A stretch of DNA of 64,000 bases from Rhizobium leguminosarum bv. viciae USDA 2370 (GCF_002008365.1 NZ_MRDL01000009.1:1-64000), one strand, 5' to 3'. Shown: positions 17,922-27,479, numbered from the stretch's first letter. Notes: generated from the letters alone by a model not told the origin. Made by a program: numbers and translations.

Positions 17922-18880
17922 GCTTTTTCTCCTGCCTCGACGGTGGTCGTGTTGCGCTTACCGAAACGGATGCCGCCCAGGCCTGTCGGCAGGAACAGGA
18001 TCATCGAGAGGATGATGACGCCAAGTACCAGTTGCCAAGTGTTGGGGGCATGCTGATAGGCGAACGTCCTGACAAATTCGAGTGCAAGCGCGGCGATGAA
18101 GGGCGTGAAGATGTTGCCAGTACCGGCAAGGACTGCGATCACCACGAATTCGCCCGAGGTTGCCCAGAAGGCCATTTCCGGATCCACATGCGCGACGAGA
18201 ATGCCGCTCATGGAGCCACCTACGGCGGCTAGAATTGCCGCAAGGATGTAGGAGAGATAGATCGTCTTGCTTGCAGACGCGCCGAGATACTCGACGCGAA
18301 TCTCGTTATCCTTGATGCCAGGCAGCAGGCGACCGAGCGCCGTCTTGCCGAAGTACCAGACGGTTATCACCGCTGTGAAACAGATCAGGACGAGGATAAC
18401 GAGGCCGTTGAAACGCGCAGTACCGCTCAGCGGCAGGCCGAACAAGGTCACGCCTCGGATGTTGAAGCCGTCCGTGCCGCCAAGTTCCACCGACTTCACC
18501 AGAAGACCGTAGAGAAGCATCGACAGGGCGAGCGTCAGCATCGCGAAGAAGATGTCGCGGTAACGCGACAGAAGGAGACCGGCGACTGCTGCAGTCGCCG
18601 CGGCGATGACGACCGGGGCGATGAGCAAGAGAACCGCTTCGTTGATTCTCCAGAGATTGACCATCAAGCCGACGGAATAGCCGCCGATAGCATAATAAAG
18701 TCCCTGGCCGAACGAGACCAACCCAGCGCGCATCATCAGCACGAGGCCGAGAACCGCGAGCCCCTTGGCAAGGCCGATCGAGATGACGAAGTTCCAGGTG
18801 GGTAGCGCCCAGGCCGCGACGATTAGGAAAAGTGCCGCGCCGACGGCGACCGGCACAAAGGTTTTGGTTTTGTTCATCAT
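17918..18880 (-). CDS. Branched-chain-type ABC transporter permease (LivM-like)
   Basis: About 320 residues with eight to nine hydrophobic segments, and the typical GLVSFGQGLYYAIGGY and LPGIKDNEIRVEYLG regions of LivM. The start at 18880 overlaps the livH stop (ATGA). Forms the membrane channel with the LivH-like permease. Confidence 0.85.
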   Translation of the reverse strand: MMNKTKTFVPVAVGAALFLIVAAWALPTWNFVISIGLAKGLAVLGLVLMMRAGLVSFGQGLYYAIGGYSVGLMVNLWRINEAVLLLIAPVVIAAATAAVAGLLLSRYRDIFFAMLTLALSMLLYGLLVKSVELGGTDGFNIRGVTLFGLPLSGTARFNGLVILVLICFTAVITVWYFGKTALGRLLPGIKDNEIRVEYLGASASKTIYLSYILAAILAAVGGSMSGILVAHVDPEMAFWATSGEFVVIAVLAGTGNIFTPFIAALALEFVRTFAYQHAPNTWQLVLGVIILSMILFLPTGLGGIRFGKRNTTTVEAGEKA

Positions 18881-19773
18881 ATCTTGCGCAGCTCCACACC
18901 GGAAAACAGCCCCTGCGGACGTATGGCGAGAACGATAGCCATCACTGCATAGATGCTGAACACTTCGACTTCGGGCCAATAGTGGACCGCAAGTGAGCGG
19001 ACGAAGCCGACGATCAGGGCGCCGACAATGGTGCCAGGAATCGATCCAAGCCCCCCGATCACCACCGCTGCGAACATCATGACGACCACTTCGACGCCCA
19101 TGCCCGGCGCCACCGAGATGGTCGGCGCTGTGAAGGCGCCGCCGAGTGCGGCGAGGATCGAGCCGACCACAAAGGCCGACACTTTCCAGCGGCTGACATT
19201 GATGCCCATCGCCTGCGATACTTCCGGATCATGAATGACGGCGCGCAGCATCTTCCCCTTGGCAGTGAATTGCAGAAACCACGTCAGGAGACCACCACTG
19301 ACGATCGCCACGACGACGACAATGAGGTTGTAGGTCGGATAGACAAGGGGGCCGAGATAGACGTTGCCGAATGCCCACACCGGGTCGGAGGCTATCCATG
19401 GATCGACACCCCAGATGAGCTTCACCACGTCTTCCAGAATGAGGAAGAGCGCATAGGTTACCAGCAGCAGCACGACGGGATCGCGCCCCGCGAAAAAGCG
19501 CAGGACGCCCCGTTCGACGACGAGGCCGACAATCGTACCGGCGATCAGCGCCGCGACAATCATGACCGGAATGCTTCCAGCGGGCGGCAGGCCCTGGGCG
19601 AACCACCAACCCAGCAGAGTCACCGACATGTAGGCGCCGATGGCATAGAACGTGCCATGGGCCATGTTGAGGATCTTCATCACCCCGTAGATCAGCGTCA
19701 GGCCGACTGCGATGATGAAGAGCCATGCGGAATACAGAATGCCGTCAATAATAGCGCCTAGAAACGCGTTCAT
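18877..19773 (-). CDS. Branched-chain-type ABC transporter permease (LivH-like)
   Basis: About 298 residues, highly hydrophobic, with NMAHGTFYAIGAYM and AVIHDPEVSQAMGIN typical of LivH. I chose the ATG at 19773 (MNAFLGAII), since the longer open frame to 19917 adds a basic stretch with no membrane character. It is separated from the binding-protein gene by 140 bases. Confidence 0.85.
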   Translation of the reverse strand: MNAFLGAIIDGILYSAWLFIIAVGLTLIYGVMKILNMAHGTFYAIGAYMSVTLLGWWFAQGLPPAGSIPVMIVAALIAGTIVGLVVERGVLRFFAGRDPVVLLLVTYALFLILEDVVKLIWGVDPWIASDPVWAFGNVYLGPLVYPTYNLIVVVVAIVSGGLLTWFLQFTAKGKMLRAVIHDPEVSQAMGINVSRWKVSAFVVGSILAALGGAFTAPTISVAPGMGVEVVVMMFAAVVIGGLGSIPGTIVGALIVGFVRSLAVHYWPEVEVFSIYAVMAIVLAIRPQGLFSGVELRKI

Positions 19774-19913
19774 GCCACACACCATTTCGAAACGACGGGC
19801 GGGATTCATCTTTCGGTGCCAGCGTGGCATGCGACGGGCGAAAACCGCTTCAAAGGGATTGCGGCGCCAAACGCGCCGGGAGAACCCGCGCAAGCGATGC
19901 CGCGGTGGACAAG

Positions 19914-21194
19914 TCACTTCAGCTTATTCTTGATCCACTCATGGCTGGTCATGCCTTCCGGTGGGTTCACCCTTTCTGGAGCGTAACGGATCACATCGAC
20001 GAAGGTCAGCTTGCCATTGACGGTTTTGGTGCGGCCATAGACCATTTCCTGCACAGCCTGGTTGCCCTTGCCCATCGACATCTTCACTTCGCCCGAGGGA
20101 CCCTGGAAGGTGGAACCCTTGAGAGCAGCGGCGATCTCCTCCGTAGTCGGCGTCTTGGCGGTGTCGCCGCCCTGTGCCTTCTCATAAGCGAACTTCGCCG
20201 CAAAAAGCGTCTGCACCATGTGGTAGGACGGATAGCTGGGGGGCGTGGCGGACTTGGCGTTGTAAGCGGTTTTGAACCAGTCGTTATAGGCGTTGTCCGG
20301 TGCAAAGATGCCGTTTGGACCGCGGGCGCCGATGATGGTGCCATCTGGGATTTGTTTGGCCTGGCGATGAATCGCCGTTTCGCCTGCCGTCAGAACGACA
20401 GTGGCGTTCTTGAATAGATCGCGTGGCGCTCCCTGAAGCACGAGACCCTCAAGGTCGCCACCCCAGAAGCTCGAATGAATGATATCGGGTTTGCTGCCGA
20501 GAATTGCGGAGATTTCAGTATTGTACTGACCGGCACCGAGCTTCGGCATCTGCGAGGTCGTCAGCGTCACTTCGGGGCGAAGGCTCTTCAGTGTGCCCTC
20601 GAAGTCGTTCCAGGCGTCCTGACCCCAGGCGTAGTTCTGGTTGATGCCGGCGTAGGTGTTGAATTTCTTGACTGTCTCGTTGACGTAGAGTGCGGCACCG
20701 GCGTTGTCCATCGTCGCGGTTGCAACGGGGCGGAATACATATTCGTAGTCAGCTTCCTCGAAGATGCGCGGCGTGCCGCAATCGAAGAGAAGTGTCATGG
20801 TCTTCAGTTCTTCGGCAACAGGCGCGACCGCAAGACAATCGCCCGAGGACGTGTAGCCTACGATCATGTCTACGCCCTTCTGTTCGACGAGGTTGCGTAG
20901 TTCGGAAACCTGCTTGGTGGTGCCACCGGCCTCGTCGATGACGACGAGTTCGATCGGACGGCCGCCGAAGCCGACCTTGTCATACGGCGCCGGGAGCTTG
21001 CCACCGGCATTGACCTGCTCGGCGAAGACTTCGGCGGCAATCTTTGTGGGGATGCCGAAGGGACCAGCCGGTGCACCGGACAGGAACGTCACAACACCAA
21101 TAGTGAAGGGCTTTGGCTCCTGAGCCGAGAGGCCATCGGGGGCGGTGGCAGACAGAAAGATGGCTGCAATGGTCAGAGACCACGACTTTTTCAT
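19914..21194 (-). CDS. ABC transporter substrate-binding protein (LivJ/amide-type)
   Basis: About 426 residues. A signal peptide (MKKSWSLTIAAIFLSATAPDGLSAQ) sends it to the periplasm, followed by a two-lobed Peripla_BP_6 fold (IGVVTFLSGAPAG...). ATG at 21194 follows GAGGAGG. First gene of the importer operon. The ligand is unknown; because the divergent genes encode gamma-butyrolactone breakdown and both sides carry similar TTCAA palindromes, a related acid, lactone or amide is a reasonable guess (inference). Confidence 0.85.
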   Translation of the reverse strand: MKKSWSLTIAAIFLSATAPDGLSAQEPKPFTIGVVTFLSGAPAGPFGIPTKIAAEVFAEQVNAGGKLPAPYDKVGFGGRPIELVVIDEAGGTTKQVSELRNLVEQKGVDMIVGYTSSGDCLAVAPVAEELKTMTLLFDCGTPRIFEEADYEYVFRPVATATMDNAGAALYVNETVKKFNTYAGINQNYAWGQDAWNDFEGTLKSLRPEVTLTTSQMPKLGAGQYNTEISAILGSKPDIIHSSFWGGDLEGLVLQGAPRDLFKNATVVLTAGETAIHRQAKQIPDGTIIGARGPNGIFAPDNAYNDWFKTAYNAKSATPPSYPSYHMVQTLFAAKFAYEKAQGGDTAKTPTTEEIAAALKGSTFQGPSGEVKMSMGKGNQAVQEMVYGRTKTVNGKLTFVDVIRYAPERVNPPEGMTSHEWIKNKLK

Positions 21195-21288
21195 AGATTC
21201 CTCCTCTACGGCAAATTGCCTGTTCCGGTGCAATGACACGCTTGCGTGGTAGGCCGAAAGCGTCCTCTCACGCTGCGGCCACGCCACC

Positions 21289-21308
21289 GAGTTCATTATG
21301 TTGAACTC
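21289..21308. promoter_or_regulatory. Palindrome upstream of the ABC importer, candidate IclR operator
   Basis: GAGTTCA-N6-TGAACTC, a perfect seven-base inverted repeat 95 bases before the binding-protein start. The same TTCAA/TTGAA words make the palindromes upstream of the IclR gene and the blc-like operon, so one regulator may control both transcripts. Confidence 0.55.
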
Positions 21309-21749
21309 GGTTCATTACTGTGTATAGTGAGTATTGCAACCAACGTCAAGATGGAGGAGCGGCTGTTCAGCCAGAAGGCGAGTACAATCAGCGGCGCGAA
21401 CTGTTCCTAAAGGGGAAACGGGCGCCGTCAGCCTCACGAAGAATCACTGAGGACGACTTCTCCTGAACTCCGCCAGAAGCTCGCTTTTGGCAAAACCTCC
21501 ATCAACAAGTCGACGTGGAGAGGATTTTCGTCAGCTGCTTATGTAGCCATTCGCCTGGCGAGCGAACCGCGACATTGACACTTGCATCGGATTGACGGTG
21601 AGCCCAAATGCACGATTTTCGCAGCCATTCGGTTCGACGCTGCGACGGCCTGCCTTAGGGTCAAAGAGCAGCCACGTTGCTCAAGCTGAGCCAACCCCAC
21701 CTGGTCTCCTTTGGTCGGCAGTAAATTTCCGCTCTCTCAAAACGCTGCG
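21309..21749. other. Intergenic region between importer and IclR gene
   Basis: About 440 bases between the importer operator and the end of the IclR gene. Short open frames only; no recognisable protein, promoter or terminator. Confidence 0.3.
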
Positions 21750-22580
21750 CTATCCTTCGACACTGATGCGTGATGAGCTGTTATGCCCCAATTGCTCGGA
21801 AAGAATGGCGGCTGATTTGCGCATCGTCTCTCCGAGTGACTCGATAAGCGCCGGAGTCGTTTCGCTTTCCAGAAGGCTGATGGCAATGCCGGCAACCGCG
21901 CATCTCGTATGATCTCGCAGAGCGGTGCCGATGCAGATCATCCCTTCGCGAACCTGACCGTTATCGATCGAAAAACCACGCATACGTATGTCAGCCAGCT
22001 CCTGCCTTAGTGCGGCAAGATTTTTGACGCTTCTAGAGGTGAGGGGCAAAGGAAAGTTCGCTCTGAAGAGAGCATCGAGCTTATCCTCCGGCATTTCGGA
22101 AAGCAGCATTTTGCCTGTCGCGGTAAAGGTGGCAGGAAGGCGCATTCCTATCCGGAAAGTATGCCCCAGGGGCTGGTCGGAATTACGGCAATCAATATAG
22201 ACGACCTCGTGACGGTCAAGAGTCGTCAGTGTGACCGTGTAGGGAGACAATGTGGTGTCGGAAGCGAAATAATTCCGGAAAACTGACACCATGTCCATCT
22301 CGGATAAAAAACCGTGCGCCCAACGCATAGGATGCGGGCCGAGCCGGAACGTGCCGTCCTGTTTGCGAACAAGAAGGCCAAGCTCTACCATCACGCCAAG
22401 TAGGCCGTGAGCCGTACTTTTTGGCAACGACATCGCCCGTGTGATGTCGGCGGCCGACATTGCGTCGCTGGAATTGGTGACAAGATCGAGGATCGAGACC
22501 GCGCGCCTGAGCGCCGGAACAGAGTCGACGGATTTGCCGATCGCAGTGTCGTCCACTGCGGCGAGTCTTGCACTTGACAC
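21750..22580 (-). CDS. IclR-family regulator, BlcR/AttJ-like
   Basis: 276 residues. An N-terminal winged helix-turn-helix (ADITRAMSLPKSTAHGLLGVM, residues ~40-60) is followed by the IclR effector domain (FTATGKMLLSEMPEDKLDALF and RGFSIDNGQVREGM). Start is GTG at 22580, seven bases after AGGAGGT. It is divergent from the three-gene lactone operon, as BlcR (AttJ) is from blcABC in Agrobacterium, where it represses until succinic semialdehyde or a related compound binds. The ~75-base intergenic space holds palindromic TTCAA motifs. Confidence 0.8.
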   Translation of the reverse strand: MSSARLAAVDDTAIGKSVDSVPALRRAVSILDLVTNSSDAMSAADITRAMSLPKSTAHGLLGVMVELGLLVRKQDGTFRLGPHPMRWAHGFLSEMDMVSVFRNYFASDTTLSPYTVTLTTLDRHEVVYIDCRNSDQPLGHTFRIGMRLPATFTATGKMLLSEMPEDKLDALFRANFPLPLTSRSVKNLAALRQELADIRMRGFSIDNGQVREGMICIGTALRDHTRCAVAGIAISLLESETTPALIESLGETMRKSAAILSEQLGHNSSSRISVEG

Positions 22581-22602
22581 TTTCGATACCTCCTGTCAGG
22601 CT

Positions 22603-22639
22603 AGTTCAATATAACGATATTGGTTCAACAAATTGAACT
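22603..22639. promoter_or_regulatory. Operator-like palindromes between the IclR gene and the blc-like operon
   Basis: Three nested inverted repeats: CAATAT-N4-ATATTG (22607-22622), GTTCAA-N4-TTGAAC (22623-22638) and an outer AGTTCAAT...ATTGAACT (22603-22610 and 22632-22639). They sit 19 bases before the first ATG, right for a repressor site that also covers the IclR promoter. Confidence 0.65.
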
Positions 22640-22657
22640 CTACGCTTGGGGGAGGTC

Positions 22658-24109
22658 ATGGTCAATCTAAAAAAAACGGAACTGCTGCGCGATCGATGCC
22701 TGATAAATGGCAAGTGGGTTGCGAGCTCTCAGAACAACGTAGCCGTCAACAACCCCGCGACGGGGGAGATTGTCGGCACCGTCCCTGCGCTGGAGACGGC
22801 AGATATTGAGCAGGCGGTCGCAGCGGCCGAGATGGCGTTCCGATCGTGGCGCGCGCTTGCAGCCAAGGAAAGAGCGGCCGTCCTGCTTCGCTGGTTCGAT
22901 CTGATAGTAGAAAATGCAGACGATCTCGCCGCGCTGTTGACGGCTGAACAGGGTAAGCCCCTCTCCGAAGCCAGGGGGGAAATACTCTATGCTGCCTCCT
23001 TCATTCAATGGTTTGCCGAGGAGGCAAAGAGAGTGTATGGGGACATCATACCCGCACCCACCACCGACAAGCGCATCCTGGTTTTCAAGCAGCCGATCGG
23101 TGTCTGCGCTGCGATCACGCCCTGGAACTTCCCGGCAGCAATGATTACACGCAAGGCGGCGCCTGCGCTGGCTGCCGGTTGCACAATGGTGGTTAAGCCG
23201 GCTGAGCAGACACCCCTCACGGCGCTTGCTCTCGGCGTTCTGGCCGATCAGGCAGGTATTCCCGCCGGCGTTTTTCAGATTGTGACAGGAAAAGCACGCG
23301 AGATCGGCAAGGTGCTGACGGAAAGCGACATTGTCAAAAAACTCTCTTTCACCGGATCGACCGAGGTGGGGCGAATTCTGATGGCGCAGTCGGCGCCGAC
23401 GATAAAAAAACTATCAATGGAGCTCGGCGGCAACGCACCTTTTATTGTTTTTGACGACGCGGACCTCGATGCCGCCGTCGATGGTGCCGTCGCTTCGAAA
23501 TTCCGCAATGCTGGTCAGACCTGCGTCTGCACAAACCGTATCTACGTGCAGTCCGGTGTTTACGCTGTCTTCGCTGAAAAGCTTGCCGCGAAGGTTTCTG
23601 CACTGAAAGTCGGTGAAGGTACGCAGATAGGCGTAACGATCGGGCCGCTGATTGATGCTGACGCCATTACCAAGGTCGAGGACCATATTAGCGATGCGGT
23701 CGCGCAGGGAGCGAAAGTGGTCGCAGGTGGCAAGCGACACAGCCTTGGCGGGACATTCTTCGAACCAACCGTCCTGACGGGAGCGACACAGGCGATGAAG
23801 GTCGCACGCGAGGAAACCTTCGGGCCAGTCGCGCCTCTCTTCAGCTTTGAGACAGAGGAAGAGGCAGTCGCTATGGCCAACGATACGGAATTCGGATTGG
23901 CTGCCTATTTCTATACTGAAAACGTCCGTCGGACATGGCGAGTGGCCGAAGCGCTGGAGTACGGCATGGTGGGTCACAACACCGGTCAGATCTCGAACGA
24001 GGTAGCGCCATTTGGCGGCGTCAAGCAGTCCGGCCTCGGACGGGAAGGCTCCCGTTACGGGATCGATGACTACCTGGAAATCAAATATCTGTGCTCGGCG
24101 ATCGCTTAA
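22658..24109 (+). CDS. Succinate-semialdehyde dehydrogenase (BlcA/AttK-like)
   Basis: 483 residues of the aldehyde dehydrogenase superfamily, GabD type. Catalytic cysteine in RNAGQTCVCTNR and glutamate in SMELGGNAPF; NAD-binding FTGSTEVG. It oxidises succinic semialdehyde to succinate, which enters the TCA cycle. ATG at 22658 follows GGGGGAGG; a TTG farther upstream was rejected. First gene of an operon with an iron-type dehydrogenase and a lactonase, the same gene content and order as blcABC. Confidence 0.88.
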   Translation: MVNLKKTELLRDRCLINGKWVASSQNNVAVNNPATGEIVGTVPALETADIEQAVAAAEMAFRSWRALAAKERAAVLLRWFDLIVENADDLAALLTAEQGKPLSEARGEILYAASFIQWFAEEAKRVYGDIIPAPTTDKRILVFKQPIGVCAAITPWNFPAAMITRKAAPALAAGCTMVVKPAEQTPLTALALGVLADQAGIPAGVFQIVTGKAREIGKVLTESDIVKKLSFTGSTEVGRILMAQSAPTIKKLSMELGGNAPFIVFDDADLDAAVDGAVASKFRNAGQTCVCTNRIYVQSGVYAVFAEKLAAKVSALKVGEGTQIGVTIGPLIDADAITKVEDHISDAVAQGAKVVAGGKRHSLGGTFFEPTVLTGATQAMKVAREETFGPVAPLFSFETEEEAVAMANDTEFGLAAYFYTENVRRTWRVAEALEYGMVGHNTGQISNEVAPFGGVKQSGLGREGSRYGIDDYLEIKYLCSAIA

Positions 24110-24134
24110 GCAGCTGACGACAAGGGAGGACTGA

Positions 24135-25298
24135 ATGACGTTCAATCCGTTCGAGTTTCGAACTGTCCCATCCATTGAAATGGCCTGGGGCGGAGCTAAG
24201 CGATTAGGTGAAATCATCGCTGCGCGTTTTGCCGCGCGCAAGGTGCTTTTGGTCACCGATGCGGGCCTTGTGAAGGCTGGGTTGATTGCGCCCATTGCCG
24301 CCAGTCTGGAGGCGGCTGGCTTCAGCGTGGCGATTTTCGATAGGGTTGTGCCAGATCCACCGGAAAGTGTTTTGTATGGTTGTGTCGAGGAGGCGCGGCA
24401 AGTCGCAGCCGATATTGTCATTGGTCTCGGTGGTGGCTCGTCCTTGGACATAGCAAAGCTCGCGGCGGTGCTGCTCTCGTCGGCACAACCGCTCGCCGAA
24501 ATGTATGGCATCGGCAAAGTTCAGGGGGGGCGTGTTCCACTGGTTCTCGTTCCGACAACTGCGGGCACCGGTTCCGAAGTCACCAACATTTCCATCATCA
24601 CCACCGGCGAGACGACCAAGATGGGAGTCGTGTCGGCGCAACTCTATGCGGATTTCGTGCTCCTGGATGCGGAATTGACCGTTGGTTTGCCGCAGGCTCA
24701 CACCGCAGCAAGCGGCATCGATGCGATGGTGCATGCCATCGAAGCCTATACAAGTAAGCATAAAAAAAACCCGCTTTCGGACGCGCTTGCGCGTGAGGCG
24801 TTGCGGCTTCTCGGCACCAATCTAATCGCTGGCTGCAAGGAGCCGACAAACCGGGATGCTCGCGAAGGCATGCTTCTCGGTGCAATGCTTGCGGGCCAGG
24901 CTTTCTCCAATTCCCCGGTGGCTGCGGTCCACGCGTTGGCCTATCCGCTGGGTGGACATTATCACATTACGCATGGTCTTTCGAACGCTCTGATGCTCGG
25001 CCCAGTCCTTCGTTACAATGCACAGGCGGCTGCCCCGCTTTACGCCGAGCTCGCCGATGTGCTTGGGGTCAAGGGAAGCGGCGACACTGCGGCCCGTTCC
25101 GAGGACTTCGTTACCCATATGCAGGTGCTGATGGATAAAAGCGGCGCGCCGCGCCGGCTCCGCGATGTCGGGGTAACCGACAACAGCCTCGCCATGCTGG
25201 CTACGGATGCGATAAAAAACCAGGGGCGCCTGCTCGTCAACAATCCGGTCGAGGTTCGGGAAGAGGATGCGCTGGCGCTGTATCGGGAAGCCTTCTGA
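24135..25298 (+). CDS. Iron-containing alcohol dehydrogenase, 4-hydroxybutyrate dehydrogenase-like (BlcB/AttL-like)
   Basis: 387 residues. GGGSSLDIAK binds the dinucleotide; metal ligands lie in GIDAMVHAIEAY and around VHALAYPLGGHYHITHG. In the blc pathway this enzyme oxidises gamma-hydroxybutyrate to succinic semialdehyde. It starts 25 bases after the aldehyde dehydrogenase with AGGGAGG before ATG. It is a paralogue of the broken dehydrogenase at 5,034 and proves the reading frame expected there. Confidence 0.85.
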   Translation: MTFNPFEFRTVPSIEMAWGGAKRLGEIIAARFAARKVLLVTDAGLVKAGLIAPIAASLEAAGFSVAIFDRVVPDPPESVLYGCVEEARQVAADIVIGLGGGSSLDIAKLAAVLLSSAQPLAEMYGIGKVQGGRVPLVLVPTTAGTGSEVTNISIITTGETTKMGVVSAQLYADFVLLDAELTVGLPQAHTAASGIDAMVHAIEAYTSKHKKNPLSDALAREALRLLGTNLIAGCKEPTNRDAREGMLLGAMLAGQAFSNSPVAAVHALAYPLGGHYHITHGLSNALMLGPVLRYNAQAAAPLYAELADVLGVKGSGDTAARSEDFVTHMQVLMDKSGAPRRLRDVGVTDNSLAMLATDAIKNQGRLLVNNPVEVREEDALALYREAF

Positions 25299-25345
25299 AG
25301 ATTTCCGCAGAAATTCGCCGTTCATATCAACACGGGAGGTCCAAC

Positions 25346-26137
25346 GTGACGGATATCCGACTTTACATGCTTCAGTCCGGCACCCTGAAATGCAAAGTGC
25401 ACAACATCAAAATGAATCAGGGAAATGGTGCGGATTACGAAATCCCGGTTCCTTTTTACCTGATCACCCATCCCGACGGTCACACAATCATCGACGGTGG
25501 AGTCGCCATTGAAGTCGCGACGGACCCGCGCGGCCACTGGGGCGGTATTTGCGACGTGTACTGGCCGGTGCTTGACAAGGACAAAGGATGCGTCGATCAG
25601 GTCAAAGCTCTCGGCTTTGATCCGGCGGATGTTAAATATGTCGTGCAGTCCCACCTGCATCTCGACCATACCGGCGCGATCGGCCGCTTTCCGAATGCCA
25701 CGCATATCGTGCAGAGGGCCGAATATGAATACGCCTTCACGCCCGACTGGTTTGCCGATGGCGGCTATATCCGCAAGGATTTCGATCGCCCGGGTCTGAA
25801 ATGGCAGTTTTTGAACGGCACTCAAGACGATTTTTATGATGTTTATGGCGACGGAACGCTGACGACGATCTTCAGTCCTGGCCATGCGATGGGCCATCAA
25901 TCCTTTCTCGTCCGCCTTCCCAGCAGCGAGCCGCTGCTTCTGACGATCGATGCCGCCTACACACTCGACCATTGGGAAGAAAAGGCGCTGCCCGGCTTCC
26001 TCGCATCGACGGTGGATACTGTTCGCTCTGTACAGAAGCTGCGCACAATCGCGGAGAGGACGGGGGCAAACGTCGTCACCGGTCACGACCCGGATGCGTG
26101 GTCGACCTTCAAGAAGGCACCAGAGTATTACTCTTGA
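25346..26137 (+). CDS. Metallo-beta-lactamase-fold lactonase (BlcC/AttM/AiiB-like)
   Basis: 263 residues. The zinc motif SHLHLDHTGAIG (HxHxDH) is followed by SPGHAMGH and a late TGHDPDAW histidine, as in AHL lactonases of the AttM/AiiB group. The family opens gamma-butyrolactone to 4-hydroxybutyrate and can also open acyl-homoserine lactones, so it links carbon use and quorum quenching. Start is GTG at 25346 after GGGAGG. Last gene of the operon; a GC hairpin follows at 26,173. Confidence 0.88.
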   Translation: MTDIRLYMLQSGTLKCKVHNIKMNQGNGADYEIPVPFYLITHPDGHTIIDGGVAIEVATDPRGHWGGICDVYWPVLDKDKGCVDQVKALGFDPADVKYVVQSHLHLDHTGAIGRFPNATHIVQRAEYEYAFTPDWFADGGYIRKDFDRPGLKWQFLNGTQDDFYDVYGDGTLTTIFSPGHAMGHQSFLVRLPSSEPLLLTIDAAYTLDHWEEKALPGFLASTVDTVRSVQKLRTIAERTGANVVTGHDPDAWSTFKKAPEYYS

Positions 26138-26172
26138 GAAGTCGCCGCGGTCTGGCCGCGACATGATCCTAC

Positions 26173-26190
26173 AGGGGCGAATAAGCCCCT
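26173..26190 (+). terminator. Hairpin after the lactonase operon
   Basis: AGGGGC-N6-GCCCCT, a six-base-pair GC-rich stem 36 bases after the stop codon, without a T-run; a weak terminator candidate. Confidence 0.45.
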
Positions 26191-26206
26191 TATAAGCTCA
26201 GAAGTT

Positions 26207-26220
26207 TTGACCTGGATCAA
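26207..26220 (+). promoter_or_regulatory. FixK/FNR box upstream of the secreted hydrolase
   Basis: TTGAC-CTGG-ATCAA, matching the TTGAT-N4-ATCAA anaerobox at nine of ten positions, about 84 bases before the start of the MetX-like gene. The same type of box precedes fixN and fixG in this window, so this gene should be induced by low oxygen through FixK. Confidence 0.7.
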
Positions 26221-26303
26221 TGTGAAATCCAGTGACTAGGATACGGCTTTGGAAGGCTGAGGCCACCACTTTGTTTCGTTGGTAACCGACCAAGGAGAAG
26301 TAA

Positions 26304-27479
26304 ATGCGCCTGAAAATACTTATCACTGTCGCCATGATGGCCGGCCCGGCATTGGCGTACGAGCCTTTAGTTGAGAAGCGGGAATTTACCCTGAAGAACT
26401 TCGTGACACGTGGAGGCAGGACGGTTCCCGAAATGCGGCTGGGGTATGAAACCTATGGCACGCTGAACGACGCCAAAGATAATGCCATCCTGATTCCGCA
26501 TTATTTCAGTGGAAGCAGTCACGCAGCGGGAAAATATAAGGAGGCGGATGTAAGCGCCGGCTATTGGGATGCGATCATCGGGTCCGGCAAGCCCATCGAT
26601 ACGGAAAAATACTTTGTCGTGTCGGTCGACACACCGGTCAATCTCGGTGCCAACGATCCGAACGTCATCACCACCGGACCGGCGACGATCAATCCCAAAA
26701 CAGGAAAGCCTTGGGGTATGGATTTCCCGATCATGACAATCGGCGATTTCGTTGATACGCAGAAAGGGCTGATGGAGCAACTGGGGATCGGGAAATGGCA
26801 TGCTGTCATGGGCGCCTCCATGGGAGGGCTGCAAAGCTATGAATGGGCAGCACGCTATCCCGACAAGTTGGAGCGGGTGATTCCGGTCATTTCCTCTGGT
26901 TGGGCAGACGCGAACCTTATCGCGTGGCTGGACGTCTGGGCGTCGCCGATCAAACTGGATCCAAACTGGAACGGTGGAGATTATTACACAGGCCAGGCGC
27001 CGAATGCAGGGCTGGCTCAAGCGATGAAGACTTTAACACTGCAGGCAAATTCGGCAGAATGGACCGACGGTACATTTGGGCGTGACTGGGCCAGCGAAGG
27101 TGCGGATCCCGGGCAGAGTTGGGCGAATGATTATAAGGTTGTCACGAAGCTGAACGAGGCGGGCGCAGCACGAGTAGCCCAGTCAGATGCGAACCATTTC
27201 CTTTATCTCGCGCGCGCCAATCAGCTGTTCGTCGCTGGACAGCCCAAAGACTGCCTCTACAAAGGGCTTCTGAATATCGATGTGCCCGTGATGCTGATCT
27301 ATACCGACGAAGACCTGATTTTTCCTGGAAATGCAGTGCGGGAGACAGGAACGATTATTAAATCCGACGGTACGCCGGTCGAATTCGTCGAACTGGAAGG
27401 CACGCGAGGGCACATGGATGGCGTGTTGAGCATTGCTCAGGCGGGAGAGCGAATTCGAGCATTCCTTGAGGCCAAATAG
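26304..27479 (+). CDS. Secreted alpha/beta hydrolase of the homoserine O-acetyltransferase (MetX) type
   Basis: 391 residues. A signal peptide (MRLKILITVAMMAGPALA) precedes an alpha/beta-hydrolase fold with the nucleophile elbow GASMGGLQ, an acidic residue in YTDEDLIFP and the histidine in GTRGHMDG. True MetX enzymes are cytoplasmic, so a periplasmic member is more likely an esterase or acyltransferase on another substrate. ATG follows AAGGAGAAG. A FixK-type box at 26,207 suggests expression in microaerobic or nodule conditions. Confidence 0.75.
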   Translation: MRLKILITVAMMAGPALAYEPLVEKREFTLKNFVTRGGRTVPEMRLGYETYGTLNDAKDNAILIPHYFSGSSHAAGKYKEADVSAGYWDAIIGSGKPIDTEKYFVVSVDTPVNLGANDPNVITTGPATINPKTGKPWGMDFPIMTIGDFVDTQKGLMEQLGIGKWHAVMGASMGGLQSYEWAARYPDKLERVIPVISSGWADANLIAWLDVWASPIKLDPNWNGGDYYTGQAPNAGLAQAMKTLTLQANSAEWTDGTFGRDWASEGADPGQSWANDYKVVTKLNEAGAARVAQSDANHFLYLARANQLFVAGQPKDCLYKGLLNIDVPVMLIYTDEDLIFPGNAVRETGTIIKSDGTPVEFVELEGTRGHMDGVLSIAQAGERIRAFLEAK

